Origin: Cymbomonas tetramitiformis
Lineage: Eukaryota; Chlorophyta; Pyramimonadophyceae; Pyramimonadales; Pyramimonadaceae
Length of the DNA: 64,000 bases
Direction: 5' to 3'
Assembly: GCA_001247695.2 (NCBI GenBank)
Contig: LGRX02033392.1
Location: forward strand, 1 to 64,000
The notes under the pieces were generated by a model. It was not told the origin of the DNA. It worked only from the letters and a program-made list of their open reading frames with translations, and searched no databases. Both the position numbers and the translations under genes were made by a program. Every line of letters begins with the position of its first letter. Positions within the stretch are counted from its first letter, which is position 1. Below, piece by piece: positions 21,386 through 33,000 of the stretch.

Positions 21386-23463
21386 ATGCAGCAGACAGAA
21401 CTCGCAGCACAGGCCGATATGAGCGAGCTACCCCCACCACCCCCACCAGATCCTATGCAAGAACAAGAGGAAATTCAAGAAGAAACACTGGCACAGAGAT
21501 ACGAAAATATGGTGCTTATGAACAGTGAAGTCCTGGAGGAATTGGGAAAGTGGAGTGAAGCGCTTGACGACGACACGGTCTCATCATTGCTATACGCTAC
21601 TTTCACTGCGAAAGCAGCTGCAGCCTATGGTGCTCTGGGCAAGGAGATTGACCACAAGACCTTCTTCGGTGAAATCAACAGGCCCCCAATCTTATGCGCT
21701 TACATTCGAAACATCTTCAAATACGCCACCAACCTGTCTGTAGTCAGAGACAACGAGGTTGTCATCGAGAGTGAAGCAGCTATGCGACACGTTGAGAAGA
21801 TCACCAAGTTTACCAGAGGAGGGGTGGGCAGCGTACACATAAAAAACATTATACAAATACTGGTGGAGTGCGACCTGTACTTCCCGACCCTGAAGGCAGT
21901 AGGCGAACAGGTTACTGCTCTAGTTGCGAAGCAAACTGCCTCTCCAGCAGCGTCTGCATTTGATGGGATTGACCTTGGGGAACAAGCTGAACCCGACGCT
22001 GGCGCCCAAGACAACTGGGAAACAGCAGAAGACGCAGGTACCTCTTCCCATTGCTTTCATCAGCGCGCTGACCTTACCCACATTATAGCATCAACAAATA
22101 CAGGAAAGAAAACATTATGCTGACTTGCGTAAAAATAACTGGCGGGTGGTATAACTTGTTGTTTCTCTTTTACACTTCTTTAGGTGTAAACGACAACTTG
22201 AACGTGCTCACTGGACAGCGGGAAATCTCGCTGGCGGATCACGAGGAGGACTCCGATTTCGACCTTGCATCGCTTACGGCAGCGGCAGAATACACGGCAA
22301 ACGTAAACAGCAGAGCCGAGGAGATTGAAGGACACGAAGGTGAGCTTGAAAACGAGGACTTCCTGCAGACCCTGAAGATCACGCGTGCCAACACCGCTGA
22401 CACATCTCGGTTTACTGCTCGGGAAATCGGAGAAGTCCGACGCCAGTGTGAGGAGGAACTCACCCGAAGACACCTGGACATCGGCTCCCTGGCAGTTAAC
22501 GGATTGACCAGAAAAACCTCCGAAAACACTCTGGTAATTCCTGCCCCACAACAATCTGTACCTGTTTCACATCTTAACACATTTAGTATACACTACTGCA
22601 TATACTGCCCCAAGAAAAAGGGGAAAAAAAAGAAAAACATTCACAGCATCTCACTACCGCGGTACGTACAGGCACCTTTCATTAAAGTGCTGCTGCTGTC
22701 CGAAAAAGAAGCGGCGGCTCTGCTTGAGAAAGCGGTTATGCTCATCGACGGAAAGAGATACAAAATTACCCCGAAGTCAACACGGCTCACTAGGATCAAC
22801 CTTTTCTTCCGTGCGGCAGCCCCTGACTTGCACATCTCAACGGCCAACATAGTACAATTCTTGCTCACCACGCCTTTTGCCAGTTTCATTAAGAGAATTG
22901 TGTACCAACAAACTTTCAGTGAGCAGTTAAACCGCGGCAGAACTCGGTTAGTACGGAGAATTTTCGTTGTCCTGAGACCGCCGTTGGCCGCTACCCCTGA
23001 GCCCGCCAGACTGGACATCAGCAACCCAGAGCACGCCATTTACTTTATGCCTCTGCAATACATCTATGACCCGCTGGGAGTGGTACTGATCACACAGTGC
23101 AGTGCTTTTGAGTGCATCAGGTGTGCACCGCATCCGAAACGGTAAGGCCACTGCTCAAAAAATTGCCCTGAGATAGGCGGAATCGGTAAAGGAAGCGGGA
23201 TTGGCAGGGGCAAGGGGAAAGGGAAGGGATCTTATGGCGGTTCTGCACCTGGCCCCCCTGGGCCTCCTGGCCCTCCTGGACCCCCTGGCACTCCGCAAAC
23301 TCCAGCATCCCACTCAGCTAAGTGGGCTGCAGCAAAAGCCAAGGCAGTGAAAAGAAAATCTACTCCGTCATTTCTAAGCCCAGCCCACAAATTACCCGCC
23401 GCAGGCAGAGGTATACCGGCGGAAGAGGTCGTCAATCTTGCCTTGGAAAGATTTGGAGACTGA
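21386..23463 (+). CDS. Four-exon gene, protein with collagen-like basic tail, function unknown
   Basis: Proposed exons are 21386-22037, 22184-22533, 22672-23141 and 23208-23463. Together they are 1,728 bases, an exact open frame of 575 codons. Introns are 146, 138 and 66 bases, all GT-AG; the first ends in a pyrimidine-rich CTCTTTTACACTTCTTTAG. The N-terminus is Pro- and Gln-rich, followed by about 180 helical residues of no known family. The middle is mixed alpha/beta, and the C-terminus has a Gly/Lys-rich stretch, four Gly-Pro-Pro repeats and a Lys/Ala-rich tail. It lies directly upstream of the LINE block in the same direction. It could be a host gene, or the element's first (gag-like) gene; introns argue for host, the position and basic tail for the element. 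Confidence 0.6.
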
Positions 23464-23703
23464 GTATTTTCTTTCACCTTACAACTCTATGCATCAACAC
23501 AGCATACATCGATATGAAAACAAACAACAGTACATTTATGTGTGCTGACCAATACTATTTCCAGTACCGTGTGCTGGCCCGAAGGATTACAACAGTACCT
23601 TTCTGTGCTGACAGATACTTTTTACAGTACAGTGTGCTGATCGGAACATTTAACACAGCCCTTTTCTCTCTTAAACTGCTGCTTTACCTTACATTGCTGG
23701 GGT

Positions 23704-25605
23704 ATGATCCCCTCTTACTCACTGACCTGCTATGGTGGTAAAATTGCTAAAGGTTACCATACTTTTCACCTGAACATTCACAAGCACATTACTTTTAAGT
23801 CTGCACTGCCCTCTTCTCTTTTTTACAGTGCCAAGCATAAGCCCTGTATGAGAGCCTTAATTGGAGTGCTAACAAAGCCGGTACCCCTACTGAATTCACA
23901 ACACACCAGTGTTTACCTGTCTCTAAACTGCTACCGCATCCCTCACCCAAAATTGTTTTCTATACCTGGTAGCTCTCAGTATTTGTCAACACCTTACTTG
24001 CACTCATTCTGCTTTCACTTTCTTTTGTATGCCTGCAAAAAAGGCTTTGAATCTTACTCCTCCGATACCGACACCTGGAGTTGTGAAATCCTTAAGCTAA
24101 TTTCTTTTGCCACTTACTCTTGGTGTCACATATGTTTATGCACCTGCTTTATAGCTAGAACAGTTTTACAACTAAACTTAAAACACTTCCGGGACAACTT
24201 AACACATACAACCGACTGCAATAATAATGTTTTAACAACATACACTTTTCTGTCAGACAACAATGTATACACCCCTGAAGCGGGAAAAACCATAAACCAA
24301 ACCTCCATACCCCCTTGTAACAATACTTATCTTAGTACAGTTCGGACAATAAACAACCCGACATGTTTATCAAAGTATAACACAAACAGAGCTTATCACT
24401 TCGGGACAATAGTCAGTACCGAAGGAGACATATCCGATACTACACACAACCCGAAGCGGAAGACAGTAAACACCGTCATACGGACAGTTAACTTAACACA
24501 ATATATTTATCAAAACTACAAACAGTTCGCTGCCTCCACCTCTAAGCGGTTTATGACAAACTTATTTTGGCTTTCAAATAACTTAAGACGGCACAAAATT
24601 TTTCATGCACGGAAAGCTAACAGTTTCAAACAAACAGCAGATAACCCCGAATATATGACGGAGATAACATTACGAGAAGAAAACAGAAAAGCAATAACCG
24701 CAGTAGGGAAATGGGTGGGAAACCCTAAACCGCAGGGCCGATACCTAAGCATAATAAGCGGCATAGAAGTGGACAGAGCCAAAAATGACTGGAAATATTT
24801 CACCCAATGTCCATATACGATACAACGAGGTGAGAAAATAAATATGAGCAACAATGAACAAACTTGGGCCAAAAGCGAATTGTACCGTACACAATTCGCT
24901 AAAAATCGAAGTTTTGGAAAAATGACCCAAGCCCCAGAATATTTGGTAGAAACAACATGGATACCTATCCGAAATGATATATGCAAACAAACTGCCGAAA
25001 ACCCCAGATTACAGCCAGGAAAATGGGAAAATAAGAGTGTAACACGTTACATGAACGGTAAGGCAATAAGAAAAGAGAGCACATACGGGCATGACATATC
25101 GCAAAACAATAGTAAAAAGCACACACTAATAGAATTGACAACCTCATACACAGATATAACAGACAACACAACCGAAAAAGGGAAATGGATGGCAAACCCT
25201 AAGCTCTCGGTGTGTCCCCTAATGTCCAAAAGCGTCATAATAGATGATAATGTTAGAATTAAATGGAAATACTTCACCCTAAGCTTATACATGCCACAAC
25301 GAGGCGGGGGAATGAAAATGAGCGAGAAAGGACAACTTTGGGTCACAAGCGAATTGCATGAGATACAATTCGTAAAAATTCTGACTTTTGGAAAAAAGAC
25401 CCGATTATCGAAATTTTTCAGAGGAAAGTACCCTGCGTACATACGAAATGACCTGTGCACCCGAAAAGCTAAAATATTCTGTATACGGAAAGGGAGATGG
25501 GATAAGGAAAGTGTAACGCGTTACACGGAATTTATGGGAGACGGCAATATGTGCTTATACGGGACTAAAATGCTGGAAACCTCTCTGAAAGTGAAATGGA
25601 AATAA
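23704..25605 (+). CDS. Long unknown ORF with internal duplication, overlapping the LINE ORF
   Basis: The frame has 633 codons and uses the same AC-rich codons as the LINE. The first 150 codons are Cys/Phe/Tyr-rich and may not be translated. The second half contains two copies of a 158-residue unit (GKWVGNPK... and GKWMANPK...), matching a 474-bp tandem duplication at 24706 and 25180. It ends in the phrase ATGGAAATAA, whose first three bases start the protease-endonuclease ORF, so the two overlap by 10 bases. That layout suggests stop-and-restart translation within one mRNA, and that this is an upstream ORF of the element. No family is recognised. Confidence 0.5.
   Translation: MIPSYSLTCYGGKIAKGYHTFHLNIHKHITFKSALPSSLFYSAKHKPCMRALIGVLTKPVPLLNSQHTSVYLSLNCYRIPHPKLFSIPGSSQYLSTPYLHSFCFHFLLYACKKGFESYSSDTDTWSCEILKLISFATYSWCHICLCTCFIARTVLQLNLKHFRDNLTHTTDCNNNVLTTYTFLSDNNVYTPEAGKTINQTSIPPCNNTYLSTVRTINNPTCLSKYNTNRAYHFGTIVSTEGDISDTTHNPKRKTVNTVIRTVNLTQYIYQNYKQFAASTSKRFMTNLFWLSNNLRRHKIFHARKANSFKQTADNPEYMTEITLREENRKAITAVGKWVGNPKPQGRYLSIISGIEVDRAKNDWKYFTQCPYTIQRGEKINMSNNEQTWAKSELYRTQFAKNRSFGKMTQAPEYLVETTWIPIRNDICKQTAENPRLQPGKWENKSVTRYMNGKAIRKESTYGHDISQNNSKKHTLIELTTSYTDITDNTTEKGKWMANPKLSVCPLMSKSVIIDDNVRIKWKYFTLSLYMPQRGGGMKMSEKGQLWVTSELHEIQFVKILTFGKKTRLSKFFRGKYPAYIRNDLCTRKAKIFCIRKGRWDKESVTRYTEFMGDGNMCLYGTKMLETSLKVKWK
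24706..25565 (+). repeat. 474-bp in-frame tandem duplication
   Basis: GGGAAATGG begins units at 24706 and 25180, exactly 474 bases (158 codons) apart. The units align along their length, including WKYFT, PQRG/IQRG, SEL...QF and GTRKA/CTRKA-like segments. They have diverged considerably yet both remain open, which suggests selection on the protein. Confidence 0.75.
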
Positions 25606-28465
25606 AAATTGATAAAGACATAAGCGGCAGCATAATCATGATGTACTACATAATGCGCCACCTACTGAGATGTGCAGAAATTCTCAAAAGAAGACAAGCA
25701 GACTCACAAGCAGTCAACTGTGGGCTTTCCGTTATGCTTACCCATTTGATGGCGGGGCTTGGCAGAATGAGGCGACACACCGTGCAATATTTCCCGGGCC
25801 CCAGAGTGATTTTACAACTAGCACACAAAAGACAAAAGGCTTGTAAACATATAAGAAAGGATGCCTTGAAATACATGATCAAGAACCCACAGAGAGTATG
25901 GCTCTGGGAAATTGCACGGACTCGGAATACAAGAAAATCCAATATGAAAGCTCCTTTCAGCAAAATAAGGCACAAGCCCCACTGCAAGATGGAAAACAAT
26001 ACCAAACAACACAATAAACCTATACCCGAACAGATGCTAAGCGGTGGAGCTGGCACCGAAGGCAATAAGGCGGATGGAAATGAAACACCCGGTGAATCAA
26101 TTTACTCGGAAAAAGGATGGATAAAAGCCTCCCATGTCGGTGATGCAATGAGATTCCGAGACCCGAGCACAATTGCCCCTATGGACTTCACCGACCTGAT
26201 ATCCAAGATGACAATGATGGACCAAAACTTCACAAAAATCATAAACAGTAGACTTAAGAAATACGGTCACACACAGATAGGCATGTGCGATAACACTCAC
26301 TGGCGGCTCCTCATGATCCGAGTTTCACAATACGGGAAAATAGAAGCCTATATATATGACCCCTTAGGAGATAAAGCGGACAAGGGAATTGTCACCATGT
26401 TTGCGGAGGTACTCAAGACCTGGCTGGAAAATCTTACAACCATTACTGACCACAATGAATACACAATTATCATTAACAAGGACACATACCAAACAGACAC
26501 ATACAATTGCGGTACATGGGTAGCAAAAACTGCATTCAGATGGGCTCAATGGAACAGAGGCTCACACATGCTCCCATTCTTTGAGTACCTAAAATGTGAC
26601 CTTCACGGAGGAGAGCACGGCGACACAATAATGCAAAAGGAAATACACAGATATCGATTAGAAATCAGGAAAGAAGTGGGAATGCTGACTGAAGGTACCT
26701 ATAACACAACCGAGCCCAACAACCTGGAGTCTATTGGAACTGACACTGTAAGCAACGGCTCAAATATGACCTCCTCCCCCCGCCACACACTTACACGGAA
26801 AGGTGCTACACCTACAAGTCATATAGAAACTTTGATAAACCAGCTCAAACTAGGGTGGAAAACACACACCACCTACGGAACAATTGTTGCAGAAATCATT
26901 GAATCACACCGAAAATATCATCACACCTCGGACACAGGGAACATCAGTACACAAACCCACCTTTTGGAGAACAATGGTATCTGGGCAACCGCAATCCATA
27001 CAATCCCCGAAAGAATGATTATTTACTGTGATTTTGATACCATGCCCAACAGACACCAGAAAGACAACTTATCATCTTTTCCGCAAGAATTTACTGTGCA
27101 CCGCATAAACCTGAAGTTGGGGGTACACCCGAATAATGCGGGGGTTCTCAATTTTGCACTAGCCCACAAGGTCTCTCACATCCTACACAACACCAAATTC
27201 ACTACCATAGTGCAATTAAACAGAGACCTGCTATACGAACTTGAAAAACTAAATATCAGAATCCTCCCACAAACGGGTAGAGATGCTAAGAAAACCAAAC
27301 ACGAAAATAACAATGCCATTTCGATAGTACGACAGTCGCTCAGAAATTACCTCCCGAAATCTCACACACATTCAACAAGGAAAAATTCTGTGAACCAAAA
27401 TCGAAAGACCATCGACACGACTGATTCCAACTGCCTCACACTGGGCAATGGAAAGTACTCTTGTACACCTCCTACCTATGGATACCGAAGGAAACACTCT
27501 CATAAACAAAAGAGTTTAATCCTTAAAACCAAATGCACAAGCAAAATTTTTGACTTTGAGAACAGTTATGATATAAATGGTAGGTGCTTACTACAAAAAG
27601 CAAAACACAAAAGTGCCATTATACAGCTGGAAGAAATAGACAGGCTCTCAAAACTACAATTAGCACAACACTCGGACAATCTGATTATAATGGGTATGAA
27701 TATGAGAGGCCTACGCCACCACAAAGAGGACAAGGACAGTCTGATCAAACTAGAAACAATCTGTAATCTGTTAAATGACAAACGGGCTGACATAATATGC
27801 ATATCAGAAACCAAGGTGAACACTGAAAGCCTTGCATTAATCAAAACCCTGATGACCCAAAAAGGAATCCAATTCCGCACATCTCATGTAAATGAAAGAG
27901 CCTCTATAGGCTCAATGATCCTATGGAATCCGAAGAGCCTACCGCTAGCCACCTCGGTTACCACAATAGATGGAGATGCTAAGAGAGCAGTAATGACCAA
28001 ATTTTCAGGAAAAAGCGGGTTTGAACTCTACATAGCTAGTGGCTACATGAATGATGCCACACTAGTAGACGAGCAACTGGAATTATACGACACACTCACT
28101 GACTGGGCAGGTAAAGCTGGAAATAATCCAAATAAGGCCTACATAGAGATAGGTGATAAAAACTGTACCATTACCCCGAATCAACGGGTGACTGGTGGTA
28201 ATTACATGTCATACCAAGAGCATGCTGAAAAGAATAAGTACCTGCTAACATATTTCAACAATGACAGATGCCCACTCAAGGAACTGGTAATGGACCGCAA
28301 CCCAAACACAGAAATTTTCACACATGTTATATCCAAAAATTCAAAAGCAAAACTCACTCATACCATGGCCAACACAACCATGGCTGAATTGACAGTTAAA
28401 TCTGGATGGACAGAGGAAAACCCTTACATCATTTCTGATCACGGGATAGTGTGGGCTGAATTTAA
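25596..28465 (+). CDS. LINE polyprotein N-terminal half: Ulp1-type protease and APE endonuclease (copy B)
   Basis: Residues 1-230 are unrecognised. A C48 (Ulp1/SENP) cysteine protease follows with the catalytic set in the right order and spacing: His235 (in NTHWRLL), Asp255 (in IYDPLGD), Gln299 and Cys305 (in QTDTYNCGTW). Ulp1 enzymes cut SUMO or similar conjugates; here it may process the polyprotein or alter host SUMO marks. A region of unknown function (about 340-690) with a basic YRRKHSHKQK stretch comes next. The APE endonuclease (about 700-955) has MNMRGLR, ISETK, ASGYMND, GDKN and SDHGIVWAEF, all intact. Insertion of a MITE at 28466 ends the frame in a stop at 28484. The domain order fits a non-LTR retrotransposon with an added protease. 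Confidence 0.9.
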
Positions 28466-29005
28466 CCCCTTAGCTGCCAGCTGATGGACATGTCCATCAT
28501 ACACTCAAAATCGATTTTCTCGGCGACAAATAACTCAAATTCACTTTTGAAGACAGTTTTAAAAAGCTCTCATCGAGCCGCATGCAGCCATGCACTTGGG
28601 AGCAACCATGTTGCGACGATGCTCTAAATATTTTCCCAGACGCACTCTATTTTAGCTTGACCATAATGAGTTACATCTAGGGCACACGTGTCGTAGTGTT
28701 ACAAGCCCCTAATAATATAAGCAGCCCTAACCGCATGTTGAGCGCTTGGTAAGATTATACCTGGAGGTATAGGGTCAATATTAGGGCTTACATTGTTAAC
28801 GATGTGCACATCCATCAACATTTTTCAGTTGACAATCACGTCGTCGGTATCAAGTGTCATGTATTTTCAACGTTTGCATATGATTCGCCTTGAGAAGACC
28901 TTTCCGACAGTATTTTCAAAAGTTGAGGCAGGACCCTTATACCAAAGTTATTGTAATTAAACCTAAATTTTCAAAACCCAGAAGATTCCTCCGGCAGCTA
29001 AGGGG
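28466..29005. mobile_element. 540-bp piggyBac-type MITE
   Basis: The insert has perfect 13-bp inverted ends (CCCCTTAGCTGCC) and is flanked on both sides by TTAA (28462-28465 and 29006-29009). Copy A is uninterrupted at this point (GAATTTAAGCTCCC, about 7955), which gives the empty site. TTAA targets with CCC...GGG ends are the hallmark of piggyBac transposons. The body has no coding capacity, so a transposase elsewhere must have moved it. Confidence 0.92.
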
Positions 29006-29009
29006 TTAA

Positions 29010-30058
29010 ACTCCCCAAGGGTAATACTAAACCTGATATACCTTCGGATACCACTAAGACAACACCTAAATTCAATGGTGCAAAGGAAATCACACACGAT
29101 GAGTACCCAGGGTACCCTATCAGAATGATAAATAATAACACAGAAGCTACAAAGAGAATCAATTAAAAAAGAGATTGCAGGACTCCTTACAGCAAATGGG
29201 TACAGCATGAACGAACTTGTGCACGCATGCAAAAACAGAAACAAAGCAAGAGCTGCAATCAGCATCATCAAAGGTGACACCACCGATCTCGATCTGAGAC
29301 GTGTGAATACAGATGGCAGCCCCATAACTGCGAACAAGCTCATAGCAAACAGTGAAGAGACAGATAATATAGAACAATGTTTAAAATGGCACAACAAATC
29401 CAAAGAATGGTGGATTCACTTCAACAGTCCATGGCATGCAGCTCATTTACTCTCCAGAGGAAAGGGGATGCCAGAAGGTGCTTTCAACTTAGGTCATAAT
29501 GATGAGGACAATACGTGGCACATAGGGTCACCTCATCTTCTAAGTAAGAAAGATGTCAATGCCTATCTAAAACGTCACCTTTCATTCAGCTCACTGGAGG
29601 TAAGGAAAATCATGAAAACCAGCACAGATGATTCTATGATCTGCTGGGATATCCTTCTGCAACCCCATATGCCAGCCAAATTCTGGAATCTGTACGGATC
29701 CGAGATACATTCAAATGAAATAGACTGTACTGCCCTCCTCTTCAAATACGCTACAGGCTGGGTATCGTACACTGAAAGACTGCACAGCACACTCGAAACT
29801 GAACTCGGACCAGATACAGCAAGCATGGACTGCAATAGCCAAAAGGAAATAAATCCTGACACAACATGGGATACCCTCCACAAACTTGCGCATCAGGCGG
29901 CTAGTCATGCTTTTGGTACCAAGTCTTTGAGCAGATTTGGTAAGTCTGACAAACCATCAGCGGTATCAAATTATATTTACAAATGGCTAAACACAGTGCG
30001 TCGCATAATCAAATATTTACATTCAAGAACCCATGCTGTTAACATTCCCAAGTAAGCC
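29010..30058 (+). pseudogene. LINE polyprotein linker between endonuclease and RT (copy B)
   Basis: The coding sequence resumes after the MITE and matches 7960-9000 of copy A. A frame break occurs near 29165 (AATCAATTAAAAAAG against an uninterrupted copy A). An open stretch then runs from about 29168 to 30055, where it stops at CCCAAGTAAGCC. That is where copy A continues into the reverse transcriptase. No known domain lies in this linker. Confidence 0.8.
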
Positions 30059-33000
30059 ATCAAAGTTACATCAGCAATTGCTAATTCCACAAATAATGTT
30101 GCAATTGAATTAGACAAAATTATAGCTTCGTTCATAATTAAATACCTGAGTTGCCCCGCTGACACCAATCATCAAATAATTTGGACAGCTGTCTCCCAGG
30201 GGGGGTACGGCATTGATAGCGTATTCGATGTTGCAACTGCGTCGTGCATTACTGAAACCATGAACACCCTCTGCTCTGTAGATGAACATAAATATTGGCA
30301 ACACAACCACACTGACCGTATCACTGATCCCCATCTCATCTCACTATACCGTAGGAACAGTAACTTATGGCTTAAAATAATGATTTGCAACATGAACAAT
30401 GAAATGCGTAATAGTTCTATCTCGGGATTCCCCCTCTCCCACTATGCAACATACAGCCACACAAAAGACAAGCGCTTCAACTGGTTCAAGCGTACAAGCC
30501 ACATTATGGCCAAACTTGGATACGCTATCGACTCTAAAAATTACCCTGAAAATGAAGCAGGTGAAACTGCCTTGGTCACCTCTCTCCCCAGACAACTCTA
30601 CATGTCAAGAAATGTAACCTCCGCAATCCAAAAATATAACCTAAAGCACACTGGTTCATTTCTGACTCCTTGTGGTGGAATGCTTAAGAACTGGCAAGAA
30701 AGCAAGACCTTTTTTAGGTTGAATGGTAATAGACCTCCTGAATGGCTCACTGTAATTGAGAAAGAGATGCTTCAAAACCCTGCAGATCCGGACCCACAGG
30801 CAAGATATGTCAAGAAACAATACAGGGACACCATAGTACCTCCCGACACGGGTGAATTTCACTGGAGAGGCAATGGTGACAAAGATTCCATCTCCCTTAT
30901 TTACATCACCAGTATTGACATAGAGGCCGGGACAATTCAATATACGGAATATAATAACAACGTCAGAAACCCTAAAACCTTTAACAGAATTGAAGGCACA
31001 AAATGCCTCCAATATGATTTTGAATACAGTATTACGGATGATGGCTGCATCTTAATCCCAGCTGGTCTCAGTATTGAATATAATGGCAATACGGATCCAC
31101 CTCCTGAAGTCCTTGCCAAAGTCAATGATATTAAAATACACTATGATTACATCTCCGACAGGCAGCATGAAACTATTATTGCCAGAATGAAAAACAAAAC
31201 TGCGGAGGAAAATAGTGAATTCAGCTGCCCCAGTGATTCGGAGGAAGAAACCTTTCCCCACAATGAAAAGAGAAACCAAATGGAGGATTATGATATGGCA
31301 AGCGACGGCTCGCTGTTTGCGGGCAAGAATTCTGCATGTAGTGGTGCAGCGTATGCCATAAAAAACTTCGACAACGGGGTGCCATTAATTCGCAAGATGA
31401 ATATACCTCCTTCAAGAACCTTTACTGCATCAGGGGTTTTTGTAAAGAAAGATATCCAAAACCCCAGCAGCACATCTGCTGAGATTGCGGGACTGCGATT
31501 TCTGCTTACAGAGCAAAAAGAGAGGCTTCTCAAATCCATGACCCCAATGGTGCATGCTATTGACTCCATGGCCGCAATTTCAGCGGTCACAAAGGATGGT
31601 AGATCCATGAGTGCCCGTGACAAACTTCGAGAAGCCAACCGCAGAGATGTGCAGGCTGTCCGCCTACTTCTAGAAGAACTTGGCTTCTACACTGAAGGGG
31701 ACCACAGCAAAATTATTCTCAAATGGATAAGAGGACACAATAATGATAAAGTTCATGATAGAGTGGACCGGACTGCCAAAAGAGCCTCGTTCAGAGGGGG
31801 TTGCTATGATATATCTCGCTACGATCCGGCAAAAGAACTACCCTTCTCACTGTTCTTTTTTGAGGTTCCTATTTTAGGTGATATCCGTAGTCACATTAGA
31901 ATAATTCAGCGTCTATCACATTATCATAACTGGAAAGCTCTTCAGTATCAAGGAAAGTATCTGAGAATGCTAAATGAGAATAATATCACCCCCATTAAAG
32001 ACATTTCTAAAATTACTCCTAAGACGTTCACTGCCACTAGAAGCAGAGAACTTCTGGGCCTTCAAGCCTCTCCAGCACGTTCATTCAAATTGGGGAAATT
32101 CGAAACGGAAACCTGCCCTCACTGCCAAGTTAATACTAAATGCACCTTTGAACACATCCAACTTGAATGCTCAGGACCCAATAACAGCCTGAGTGACCTT
32201 AGAGCTGCTCAGGATGCCGAGCTGAGGAAAATTATAGCTGAAGAAATTCCAGGCGAGCCTAAACTCCTAAACCCTGGAAAGGGTACCACATATATCCAAA
32301 CAAAACCATCAAAACTTTTCCCTCTTGCCGACCTTGGAAAGGATATGGATGAGGAATTATACTTGCATGCCCTTCCGGAAGCTAGCATGTACCGACCATC
32401 AAATACAAAAAAGAACACCATTGCGGTGTCTGCTAAACCAGAAGTGAACCCCGACACAGGAACGGTTAAATACCCCGAGCTTCAGTATGTCCGAAGAAAA
32501 GAGTTTTGGAAACTCCTGGCATGGCACCGCCTTTCAAACAGAGAAATCCCATGTTCACTTGAGGAGTACTCGAACAGGGCTCATGACACGCATAGAGCGC
32601 TCAATGCATGTAAATTTGAATCAGGCGACCCTAAGAATTGCTACGCAATAAGAAGATGCCTCTTGGATATCTTGGTCGATGACAGAAACCTGGATAAAAA
32701 TGGATGTGAACTCTTTTCAAACCCACTAAATGCTCATCCCAGAATCCACTCAAAGAGATGTATTCCCACCGAAAGAATGAAAACTGCCCTCAGGCCCTTC
32801 TGTCATCAAGGAAGAATAGGCTTTGATGGTCTCGCTTGGGATGCCTATGTTGACCCGATTACAGGCATTGGTAGAATCGTCTATGGCAATCCCCCCTTCG
32901 ATGGCAAAGATAAAGGGAAATCATCGGCAGTCATGACTACCTTGGAAATGGGCCATAAAGCGGCTAACACCGTCCCTGGATTTTCTGGTACATGGATCTT

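Noticed and set aside
23142..23176. A 35-base third intron in the four-exon gene
   Set aside because: It leads to an immediate stop; the acceptor at 23207 gives a 66-base intron and an exact open frame to the end.
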